DNA of 64,000 nucleotides from Argyresthia goedartella (taxonomy: Eukaryota > Arthropoda > Insecta > Lepidoptera > Argyresthiidae): the NCBI GenBank assembly GCA_949825045.1, contig OX463827.1, positions 2,936,501 through 3,000,500 of the forward strand. The letters are read 5' to 3'. Position numbers and translations under genes: made by a program. The notes under the pieces are model-generated. The model did no database searches, had not been told where the DNA came from, and saw only the letters and a program-made list of their open reading frames with translations. Positions 56,269 to 64,000 of this stretch are shown here, one piece after another. The number at the start of each line of letters is the position of its first letter. The stretch's first letter is position 1.

Positions 56269-58467
56269 TTGGCGGGCAACCCAACATACATTCGCGCCCT
56301 ATTAGATTCTGGAGCTCAGGGCTGCATTGTATCGAATGATTTAGCAAAATGGTTGGGCCTCAAGATAAATAATGTATCGCTGCCGAGGAAATTGGTCCCT
56401 GCTGGGGATTACAGGGCAACCCTTCACGGGTTTTGTGATGCCTTTGAACGAGGGTTTGCGGCAGCGGTTTATTTGCGAACCGTCACCTCCACCGGGGAGG
56501 TCGACGTGCGTTTGGTTTTGGCAAAAAGCAAGGTAGCGCCTATTCGGACAAGGATGACGATTCCAAAACTGGAACTGTCCGGGGCTGCTCTTTTGACCAA
56601 ACTTTTGAATCACACTCTAACAGTGTTGCGTGGGTCAGTGGTTTTGGAGGATACGGTGTACGCGTGGACGGACAGCCAGATTGTTTTGTGCTGGCTGAAG
56701 GCTTCGGTCCATAACTTAGAGGTTTTTGTTGCGAACCGTGTCTCCCAGATTGTGTCGTCTGAGGTCCCACTGACCTGGAGACATGTACCAGGAGAATTGA
56801 ACCCGTCTGATTGTGCATCCAGGGGATGTCGGGCTCCTGAACTCGTTAGACACCATTTGTGGTGGGGACCACCCTGGCTTGCCAGGAGAGAATCGGACTG
56901 GCCCCACAGCCATGTAGTAGTATCTTCGGATCATGGCCCCAGAGCGGCCGTGCATGTTACCCAGAAGGCTGAGGACCCTGACGCCGGGTTTCTGCTGGAC
57001 CGGTATAGCTCACTTGACAAGTTGATAAACGTGTCCACTTGGATTAGGAGATTCGCTCGAAATTGCCGTACTCCTCGCGATCAGCGAACGTTGAACCCTA
57101 TTCTGACTCCGGCAGAGCGAAACGAGTCGCTACTGAATTTGGTCCGGTTGGTACAGTCCTCGAAGTTTGGGGCAGAATTGGAGATTATACGAAGTGGACG
57201 TTCGAAATTGAAGGGAGCCGTCGCGCGTCTCAACCCCTTTGTTGATTCGACCGGGTTACTTCGGGTAGGAGGAAGATTGCGCAATGCGAATCTGTCGTAT
57301 TCGGCTCGTCACCCTCTTCTGCTCCCCAAGGGGGGACAGTTAGTTGAATTGCTGGTGACTGATCGTCATATTAAAAACGCGCATGCCGGCTGTAACGCGT
57401 TGTTGGCCACGCTCCAGCGGGAGTTTTGGATCTTATCTGCCCGCCGTGTCATACGGAACATCGTGTTTCGGTGCATGCCTTGTTATCGACTTAAGGCTGC
57501 CACGATGCAACCTCTCATGGGGGACTTGCCCCCTGATCGTGTGAATGAGGTCAGACCGTTTTCAGGTGTTGGTACGGATTTTGCCGGACCGTTTATGGTG
57601 AAGAGTTCACGATTGCGTACCGCTAAGCAATACAAGGCGTACCTATGTGTGTTTGTTTGTTTATCCACCAAGGCGGTACATCTCGAGCTCGTTGCTGATC
57701 TCTCGACAGAGGCTTTCATTGCTTGTTTGGATAGGTTTGTTTCTCGAAGGGGACTTCCAACTTTGATCCGCTCTGATAACGGCACTAACTACGTCGGTGC
57801 GGAACGATACTTACGAGAGATAGACAACTTTTTGAATGTAAATAAAGTGGATATTGGAACGGCCCTCTCCCGTCGGGGTATACAGTGGACCTTCAGCCCA
57901 CCGAGTTGCCCCCACTGGGGTGGGATTTTTGAGGCCGTAGTTAAGTCAGCTAAGACGCACTTGGGGCGTATAGTAGGTCAGACCGCGCTGACTTTTGAGG
58001 AGCTCGCGACATTGTTTTGTAAGATCGAGGCCGTTCTCAATTCGCGACCGTTGTGTCCGCTCAGCTCGGATCCAAATGACCTGGAGGCTCTGACCCCAGG
58101 CCATTTCTTGATAGGACAGCCACTTAACGCGTTGCCCGAGCACCCCTTCGAGGGAGTGAAATTGTATCGGTTGTCAAGGTATCAGATGTTGCAGCAGTTT
58201 ACTCAGAATTTCTGGAAGCGTTGGTCGCTCGAGTATCTGCATATCTTACAACAGCGCCTTAAGTGGACTGACAAAACCAGCCCCCCTAGTGTTGGTGACC
58301 TCGTTCTGGTTAAGGATGCTAACCTACCGCCACTACGTTGGCGCAGGGGGCGCATTGTTAACTTGTTCCCTGGCAAGGACGGGACCCCCCGGTCTGCGGA
58401 GGTTCTAGTAGGAGGCTCGGTTCTAAAACGAGCGGTAGCAACGTTGTCTCGGCTGCCCGTAGATTAG
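56269..58467 (+). CDS. BEL/Pao pol: protease fragment, RNase H, integrase (no RT)
   Basis: An open frame of 732 codons. Protease active site ALLDSGAQGC is near residue 13, its upstream part cut off by the LINE insertion. An abrupt join at about residue 50 leads to RNase H (GFCDAFERG, PKLELSGA, AWTDSQIVLCW, NPSDCASRG). Then comes complete integrase: HHCC zinc site at about 366-410, catalytic Asp in GTDFAGPF (about 434), Asp in RSDNGTNY (about 502), and Glu in GGIFEAV (about 554), 51 residues after the second Asp. A DUF5641-like tail (VGDLVLVKDANLPPLRWRRG) ends it. No reverse transcriptase motif is present. The first codon is TTG, so the true start is lost. Confidence 0.9.
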   Translation: MAGNPTYIRALLDSGAQGCIVSNDLAKWLGLKINNVSLPRKLVPAGDYRATLHGFCDAFERGFAAAVYLRTVTSTGEVDVRLVLAKSKVAPIRTRMTIPKLELSGAALLTKLLNHTLTVLRGSVVLEDTVYAWTDSQIVLCWLKASVHNLEVFVANRVSQIVSSEVPLTWRHVPGELNPSDCASRGCRAPELVRHHLWWGPPWLARRESDWPHSHVVVSSDHGPRAAVHVTQKAEDPDAGFLLDRYSSLDKLINVSTWIRRFARNCRTPRDQRTLNPILTPAERNESLLNLVRLVQSSKFGAELEIIRSGRSKLKGAVARLNPFVDSTGLLRVGGRLRNANLSYSARHPLLLPKGGQLVELLVTDRHIKNAHAGCNALLATLQREFWILSARRVIRNIVFRCMPCYRLKAATMQPLMGDLPPDRVNEVRPFSGVGTDFAGPFMVKSSRLRTAKQYKAYLCVFVCLSTKAVHLELVADLSTEAFIACLDRFVSRRGLPTLIRSDNGTNYVGAERYLREIDNFLNVNKVDIGTALSRRGIQWTFSPPSCPHWGGIFEAVVKSAKTHLGRIVGQTALTFEELATLFCKIEAVLNSRPLCPLSSDPNDLEALTPGHFLIGQPLNALPEHPFEGVKLYRLSRYQMLQQFTQNFWKRWSLEYLHILQQRLKWTDKTSPPSVGDLVLVKDANLPPLRWRRGRIVNLFPGKDGTPRSAEVLVGGSVLKRAVATLSRLPVD

Positions 58468-58499
58468 GGGACAGGTGGGTGCCTGTCCGGGCGGGTGAT

Positions 58500-58990
58500 T
58501 GTTCGATTCCAAATCGATATTCGATCGATGGTTTCGGAACGGCCATTTTGAATTTGACGTTGCTGCCAACCTTGCAGTTTTTTGACAACTGACAGACGAA
58601 AGCCCTCGCAATGTAAACGCGTTTGGATAGGGTATTGAAATTAAATCGCAGTCCATCTGGAATGTATTCGAGGTTCCCTCAGGATTGTCTATATAGCTGA
58701 GTGTGTTGTGGTTCCCCGAACCAGATAAAGTTCGCATTTACGTGGCCGATTGGTTTTTTACCACGTAACATAACCTGTGTTGGAACACTGTGCTGATCGA
58801 GGCTGGCCCGCCAGTCACACAGGAGGTTGGCTGAAGAACCTGTCTACCAAGAAGAGCCTAGGGTGCACCCGGGCCTTGCAGAGAGACAGGAGGTTGACGG
58901 GACCGAAGCACAGACCAGGTTAGATCGACTCCAATAATTAATAGCTCGGTGAATCGCCGACGTTCACACTTCTTGGCAACTGATCGCTAC
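58500..58990 (+). repeat. 3' LTR of BEL/Pao-like copy 2, truncated
   Basis: It matches 52798-53345 almost exactly up to ACTGATCGCTAC, then changes to unrelated sequence. About 57 bp of the LTR end is missing. Confidence 0.9.
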
Positions 58991-59401
58991 CCAGGCAACA
59001 TCCAAGCAAAATAAAGATCCGACTGTGGCACAATGCTCAGCTTAAATATGTATATTGTCTGAGTAATAGCTCTGGAGTCAGTCTAAATCTGTATAAAGCA
59101 ATGGTATATCTGTATTCAGCAATAAGCTTGGTAATGTCTGATAAAAGATCATGTTTATTCTTAAAGCTTAATAACAGCAATTTAAGGACCCTTATTCAGT
59201 CGTTATTAAGCTTTATGCACTACAGAATTTTTAAAGCTGTATAAGGGGACTTACAACCGACATTAAGCTGTAAAATTAGCTTATAGCTGACTAAGGGTGG
59301 TTGTCCGAAGCTACAATCTGAATTATAGTACACTATTTCACATTTATTCAGCTACTGTTTTAATGGTTATCATAGTTAATTAAATCAGCGTTGTGCTGGG
59401 T
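58991..59401. mobile_element. possible non-autonomous element with CCCAG ends
   Basis: TA-CCCAGGCAAC at the left and GTTGTGCTGGG-TA at the right give short imperfect inverted ends with TA on both sides. The interior repeats AAGCTT/TTCAGC/TATAAG-like words. It directly abuts the truncated LTR. Assignment is tentative. Confidence 0.35.
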
Positions 59402-59475
59402 AATGTAAATAAAATATAGGATAGTTTTATTATTATACAGCAATTGGCTGGTTAAAAAGCGTTGGACTTGGTTAG

Positions 59476-59925
59476 ATGAAAATGGATAAAATGAAGTGGA
59501 AAAATAGGAAAAGAACGGGTGGGATCCGCAGAAAATGTTTACGGGAGTATAAAAAAATGAAAAAGTCTATTGTGAACTGGGAAATTGATAATGAGGTGGT
59601 CATCGCTGATGAAACAATCGTAAAACCAAGTTCCTCGAGTACTTCGGAAGTAACGCGTGAAGTCCGTTCAAACCCATCTGTAGAAGAGGGTTCCGTAAGT
59701 GGATATTATAATGGTTCTGCATCAAGTGAAGATGACTCGGACTCAGACATTCATGTGGAATTAAAAAACTCAACTCTTCGTTCGGAAATAAGAATGTACA
59801 GAACCACTTACCCTTATAATAATCGCAACATCGTTGCAATTAAGTTTTCCGATGTTCAGTTTAAATTTGCATGTACGATATACAGTGGAAATATTTATTG
59901 TATTCCTTTGATTCATACATTATAA
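59476..59925 (+). CDS. hypothetical 149-aa protein
   Basis: Not recognised with confidence. The N-terminus is very basic (KWKNRKRTGGIRRKCLREYK). The middle is acidic and Ser-rich (SASSEDDSDSDIHVE), then STLRSEIRMYRTTYPYNN. This basic-acidic layout resembles N-terminal parts of mobile-element-associated insect ORFs that precede DNA-binding or DUF4806-type domains, but I cannot prove it. It may be one exon or a fragment. No homologous partner is seen nearby on the same strand. Confidence 0.35.
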   Translation: MKMDKMKWKNRKRTGGIRRKCLREYKKMKKSIVNWEIDNEVVIADETIVKPSSSSTSEVTREVRSNPSVEEGSVSGYYNGSASSEDDSDSDIHVELKNSTLRSEIRMYRTTYPYNNRNIVAIKFSDVQFKFACTIYSGNIYCIPLIHTL

Positions 59926-60469
59926 AATAAGGTAAAAATAATAAATATTATTTATATGTGTAATTTTTTTTTTCTGCCATCAAATTTCTGTTCTTTTAAT
60001 TTAGAAGGTCAATCATAATGGTTTTATACTTATGGTTCAACCTAACTCTTATCCGAGTAAAAGCCCGTGACTCTCGGTGGGAAATCTAATGGACTAAATA
60101 TTATTAATATAGGTACAGCATGTAAGTTACGCCCGACTCAGGATCGACAGTTTACGTATCGCTGATGACTAAAAAATATATTTTCATGTTCCCTTGCATA
60201 GTTTTTATGCAATATAGGTAGTTATAATGTTAATTAAATTCCAAAAAGTGCGGATACCTCCGCCAACGACCGCGCGGAAGTGTTAACAGAGTTCCCTTAT
60301 CTCTTCTGTGCCCCCGCGCCGCCAGACTCGTCGCGGACCTTTCATTTCCCCCGGGGTGGTAGATTTATGAATAGGTTGTTTTCAGTAAGATGTAACGTTA
60401 GTTAAAATACTGTTCTAGTACTAAGAAATATTTATTCAGGTCGACTTGGGTTCAAGTCCTCTCAACAAT
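59926..60469. other. intergenic
   Basis: No gene seen. A short GC-rich patch (CCCCCGCGCCGCC) lies near 60310-60325. Confidence 0.4.
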
Positions 60470-61780
60470 CAACGTTACAAATAACACGCGATATAATTCT
60501 CAAAATAAAAATTGCTTGGTTTCAAACATAATAATGAATAATCTGTCTTGAACAATGGCATATAAGGTACAAAAATACGAAACAAATTACTGTCCACGTA
60601 GGCCACACGACATGCGCACGCCATCGTCAACTGACGCGCAGCAAATGTCAATATTGCTGGCAAAGGCAAATTAGTACGCGCACGCCATGACCACAACTAT
60701 GGCATCATGGTGACGCGCGTATGACGAGCGGTCTACTTGGAGTCTGTCCAATGGACAGGCCAGCTTACACTAAACATCAAACATTACAAACATAACGGGA
60801 TAAAATTCTCAAAATATGAATATAAATGCTTGGTTTGAAACCTTCTAAATAAGAATCAGTCATGAACAATGGCATAAGGTACATTGATACTAAGCGTTTA
60901 CGCTAAAAAATCAGCAATATAAACATAACGCGATAAAATCTTCAAAATAATTAGTAAAAACGGTTATTTTTTTATCACCACGGATATTTTGGGGATTGGT
61001 AGTACCCATCATATTATGAATAACTTTCCCCAAGAAACATATGGTCGCAAATAAAAAATAAAAAAAATCCTAAGTACATTTACCTATATCAGCTGTTTTC
61101 GTGTTACTATGTGGGACCCATTTTTATTTTCATTTTCGACCATATGTTTAGTTAGACCAAATTAGTACGCGCACGCCATGACCACAACTATGGCATCATG
61201 GTGACGCGCGTATAACGAGCGGTCTACTTGGACAGGCCAGTTTACACTAAACATTAAACATTACAAACATAACGGGATAAAATTCTCAAAATATGAATAT
61301 AAATGCTTGGTTTGAAACCTTCTAAATAAGAATCAGTCATGAACAATGGCATAAGGTACATTGATACTAAACGTTTACGCTAAAATCAGCAATATAAACA
61401 TAACGCGATAAAATCTTCAAAATAATTAGTAAAAACGTTTATTTTTTTATCACCACGGATATTTTGGGGATTGGTAGTACCCATCATATTATGAATAACT
61501 TTCCCCAAGAAACATATGGTCGCAAATAAAAAAAAAAATTTTTCCTAAGTACATTTACCTACATATATCAGCTGTTTTCGTGTTACTATGTTGGACCCAA
61601 TATTTTTTTTCATTTTCGACCATATGTTTCTTGAGGAAAGTTGTTCATAATCATGGGTACAATCAATCCCCAAAACATCCTAGGTGATAAAAAGTAACCG
61701 TGTATAAATGCTTAGTTTGAAACCTTCTAATTAACAATCAGTCTTGAACAATGACACATGGTAGGTACAAAAATACTTTA
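60470..61780. repeat. 0.49-kb direct duplication with flanking partial and inverted copies
   Basis: ATTAGTACGCGCACGCCATG starts at 60670 and again at 61161, and the following about 480 bp are nearly identical. A diverged partial copy lies at about 60470-60660. The piece ACGGATATTTTGGGGATTGG of both blocks returns inverted at about 61620-61700. Inside each block CATATGGTCG and CGACCATATG form a further inverted pair. No coding sense. Confidence 0.8.
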
Positions 61781-61800
61781 AGTTACCTACTACTACCATT

Positions 61801-62226
61801 CTAACACAGAGAATCTTCTTCTTGTGGCTGTTCTTCATTATTGTATGTATTGATCTGGTCAGCATTACTTTTCTTCACTCGCTTCTTTTGGCTCGACACT
61901 CGCATGTCCCTTATTGCCATTCTCTTAGTCGCGTTTCTCAAAACAGTTTTAAAAAATTTTTCGTTGTCCTGTACAGTAAATGTGCTGTCCCATCCATTGA
62001 TCAGGCAGAAGAAAAAATTTAGTATGTTTTTATATGCTTTAAAACCTACTTTTACTTCAATATTATTCCTACTGCCTCCAGTCCAGGAACATTTGCTTAA
62101 GAATTTTTTATCAAATAAGGCATCCAGCAGCCTGTAACTGCTTGATGGGCCGCTTCCTATTTGCTTTGAACATAAAATGATATATTTTTCTTGAAGATTT
62201 GCAAATGCCTCTGGACTAGATAGCTG
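61801..62226 (-). CDS. DUF4806-like C-terminal exon
   Basis: An ATG-less open frame of about 141 codons on the minus strand, ending in TAG at 61801-61803. Residues SYRLLDALFDKKFLSKCSWT, GFKAYKNILNFFFCLINGWD and NEKFFKTVLRNATKRM match the pattern of the DUF4806 domain of insect proteins (LL..LF...FLS.CSWTG...K..F..Y......F). A basic, then acidic tail follows (KKRVKKSN, EEQPQEEDS). A plausible acceptor (CATAGCAG) lies at 62224-62230, so this is read as a last exon. DUF4806 has no established biochemical role and is often found in mobile-element-associated ORFs. Confidence 0.6.
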   Translation of the reverse strand, partial: QLSSPEAFANLQEKYIILCSKQIGSGPSSSYRLLDALFDKKFLSKCSWTGGSRNNIEVKVGFKAYKNILNFFFCLINGWDSTFTVQDNEKFFKTVLRNATKRMAIRDMRVSSQKKRVKKSNADQINTYNNEEQPQEEDSLC

Positions 62227-62580
62227 CTATGACTGTCATCACTATGCTACTCCGCAAACTTAGACAGACACGCACACGCGTGTTGATTTGATATCGTTTC
62301 CTGTGAGTGATTGTTTATTGTTCCAACGAGTGCCAACGAGCTCCAAACAGATTATTCTTGGTAAGTATGTATGTTTATTGTATTTACATTTTGAGATCAT
62401 TGTACAAGTAAAATATTAGTGCGCGTGGAAGTTTATCGTGAACATGAGTAACTTACTTCGATTTATGTCATGCGCCGCTTGAATTATGAAGGATTATGAT
62501 TGTAAACATAATATTATACTCTAATGAAGCTCGCGTGACATAAATGTCTATCAACCCAAGTGCTGTTTTTTGTCTTTATT

Positions 62581-62805
62581 TTATTCAATAATAGTTTCCT
62601 GATTATTTATGACAATACTCTGAATCGCATATAAGTTTTTGACTTGTTCGAGAACTTGCTCTATCCCACTGTTCGGCTGTAAATATGACTGGTTTCTAGT
62701 ATCTACATTACTAGAACCATCATCGGTGGTGACTATTTGATAAATGATGCCCTCGTCAGATATCAAAGTATTTCCTGCTGCTTGAGTAGGCGTGGGGCTC
62801 GCCAT
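62581..62805 (-). CDS. probable upstream exon or small ORF, minus strand
   Basis: From ATG 62805, ASPTPTQAAGNTLISDEG, IIYQIVTTDDGSSN and IEQVLEQVKNLYAIQSIV, then a stop TAA that overlaps AATAAAG. A splice-acceptor-like TTTTGCAG lies 19 bases before the ATG. The heptad-like end could precede the DUF4806-type exon at 61801-62226, but I found no convincing donor joining them, so they may be separate. Confidence 0.4.
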   Translation of the reverse strand: MASPTPTQAAGNTLISDEGIIYQIVTTDDGSSNVDTRNQSYLQPNSGIEQVLEQVKNLYAIQSIVINNQETIIE

Positions 62806-63040
62806 TGTAGTTCCTGGATTAATCTGCAAAACAAGTAAGTGCTTTTGTAGTTCTTTTGGTTTAAAGTAAACAAAATATTAGGACAGTTTCCAACTGGACC
62901 TATGCCATTAATTAATAATAATAAGAATATTTTTTTTACTTATTAGTTATTTATTTAAAGCGTGTTTTTTTAGTTTATCTAAACTATAAAAAAAAATAGT
63001 TTTATCCACATATTTTTTATATTCTATAAATTATTCAATA

Positions 63041-63246
63041 GGCTCGTCCAGATAGAGCGAGGCAGCAAGGCATGTGGGTGTCGTCCAGCAGAGCAGCAAA
63101 TCTGCTGAGGCGCCCTTGAGCATCGCCAAATCCGCATACGCGTGAGGCACGTCACAACACGTCCAGACGCTGTCTCACCTACATGCGCGCAGTCTGGACC
63201 ACACCCACATGCCTCACCTACATGCCTTGCTCTATCTGGACGGGCC
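63041..63246. mobile_element. MITE with TA target duplication
   Basis: 206 bp beginning GGCTCGTCCAGATAGAGC and ending GCTCTATCTGGACGGGCC (complement with one mismatch), flanked by TA on both sides. AAGGCATGTGGGTGT-like words recur inverted inside. No ORF. Confidence 0.8.
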
Positions 63247-63780
63247 TATTGATGAACTCCATCATTAAACCTTGGGCCTCATCCGTCCGAGACCAAAGTC
63301 TTGATCATTAGACAAATCAAATGAGTCCAAACTTGATAGGGCTGCATCGTTTTACCTGTATAATTCAATCGCAAATTGATAAGATGCACGCACGAAGCTA
63401 GATTTTCACGAACCACAGACAATTCGCGTCAAACTACATGAATACAGCTTGACAACAAACTATTCACTGAACCATCCAATGCCATGCCTTCATACCTGTC
63501 CGGGTAGCGCCATCTACCGGTCAAGCATGGAATGAACATGTCATAGGACAACGTGGTGTTGCCACTATACATTAATGTTTTCTATGCTAGAACAATTTTT
63601 ATACATAAGAAAGGCGAGCATAACTCCCTCGTTTTTGTTACAAGTTGCATTATTTAGTTTATTCTGAAGTTTATTACAGTTAATTCATGATTTTCTAACA
63701 CTAAATGTTTGTTTTATCAAACCATTATGCTGAACAAGAAATAATTTGTTAATGGAAGTTTAGGATAATTTAGTAGGTAG
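63247..63780. other. intergenic, nothing recognised
   Basis: No coding region or repeat boundary visible. Confidence 0.4.
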
Positions 63781-63940
63781 TACAGTGCTACCTACATGGA
63801 TGTTTTGGCACTTGGCCATATCGAAACTAACGCGGCCTTCTTGGAAGTGTCACTTGGTTGATCCAATCAATCAATCAATAGCGCAGAAGCGCCACCCTGT
63901 CAATGTCATCTAAGTGCCAAAACATCCATGTAGTACTGTA
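63781..63940. mobile_element. MITE with about 30-bp inverted repeats
   Basis: TACAGTGCTAC(CTAC)ATGGATG + TTTTGGCACTT at the left and its complement AAGTGCCAAAACATCCATG + TAGTACTGTA at the right. It is 160 bp with no ORF, and the TA ends may be the target duplication. Confidence 0.78.
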
Positions 63941-64000
63941 ATTATGTTTGTATGTAGAGGTTTTGTAATAAGTACGTACCAGTGTTTCAACTATAGAGTT

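Larger units (their letters stand above)
52798..58990 (+). mobile_element. BEL/Pao-like LTR retrotransposon copy 2, RT-less
   Basis: Same family as 9243-14399, with the order LTR, leader, gag, UAG, (LINE insertion), protease, RNase H, complete integrase, truncated LTR. It lacks reverse transcriptase through the same join as copy 1. Internal sequence is almost identical to copy 1, but the LTRs are clearly diverged and carry an extra 25-bp piece (GTGGCCGATTGGTTTTTTAC). The leader is about 100 bp shorter than in copy 1. The 3' LTR ends early at 58990, so no target duplication remains. Confidence 0.93.

Overview
This window is nuclear DNA of a ditrysian moth or butterfly (inference). The support is three intron-containing, secreted-type carboxylesterase genes of the lepidopteran antennal/alpha-esterase kind. 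It is also full of interspersed repeats whose ends read AGGGTTCCGTACC and GACTCGCACTTGACCGG, which I know from Lepidoptera, together with tRNA-derived SINEs, mariner, hAT, Helitron, LINE and BEL/Pao elements. No bacterial operons, CRISPR arrays or rRNA genes are visible.

The host genes are three paralogous esterases sharing one architecture: a signal-peptide exon, a phase-0 intron, a large catalytic exon, a phase-2 intron and a short C-terminal exon. Gene A is on the minus strand at 17411-25007 (544 aa). Gene B is on the minus strand at 34621-42531 (540 aa). Gene C is on the plus strand at 45129-47692 (540 aa). All three keep the Ser-Glu-His triad. B and C are divergent neighbours. C is compact, whereas A and B each carry one intron of more than 5 kb packed with repeats. 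A has Cys in place of the third Gly of the oxyanion-hole motif, and its stop codon lies at the edge of a 600-bp minisatellite. Decayed copies of the signal-peptide exon sit upstream of both B and C.

Layout: 1-9242 is repeat-rich and gene-free (mariner, hAT-type element, LINE fragments, 46-bp repeats, a 91/95-bp satellite). At 9243-14399 a BEL/Pao-like LTR element interrupts that satellite, which resumes at 14400-14952. SINEs and the minisatellite lead to gene A. The stretch 25-34.6 kb is intergenic and holds repeats and a Crypton-like relic. The long intron of B (34.8-40.7 kb) holds a scrambled LINE, a Helitron relic, a MITE and a SINE. C is followed by repeats, then a second BEL/Pao-like element (52798-58990). 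The last 5 kb contains a hypothetical ORF, a duplicated 0.5-kb block, two minus-strand exons (one resembling DUF4806) and two MITEs.

The most unusual signals are these. Both BEL/Pao copies lack reverse transcriptase through the same in-frame deletion, and their gag and pol are separated by a single in-frame UAG. Their internal regions are nearly identical while their LTRs have diverged. The other points of interest are the minisatellite of HSF-like half-sites at the gene A stop codon, the relic signal-peptide exons, and the Cys oxyanion-hole esterase.
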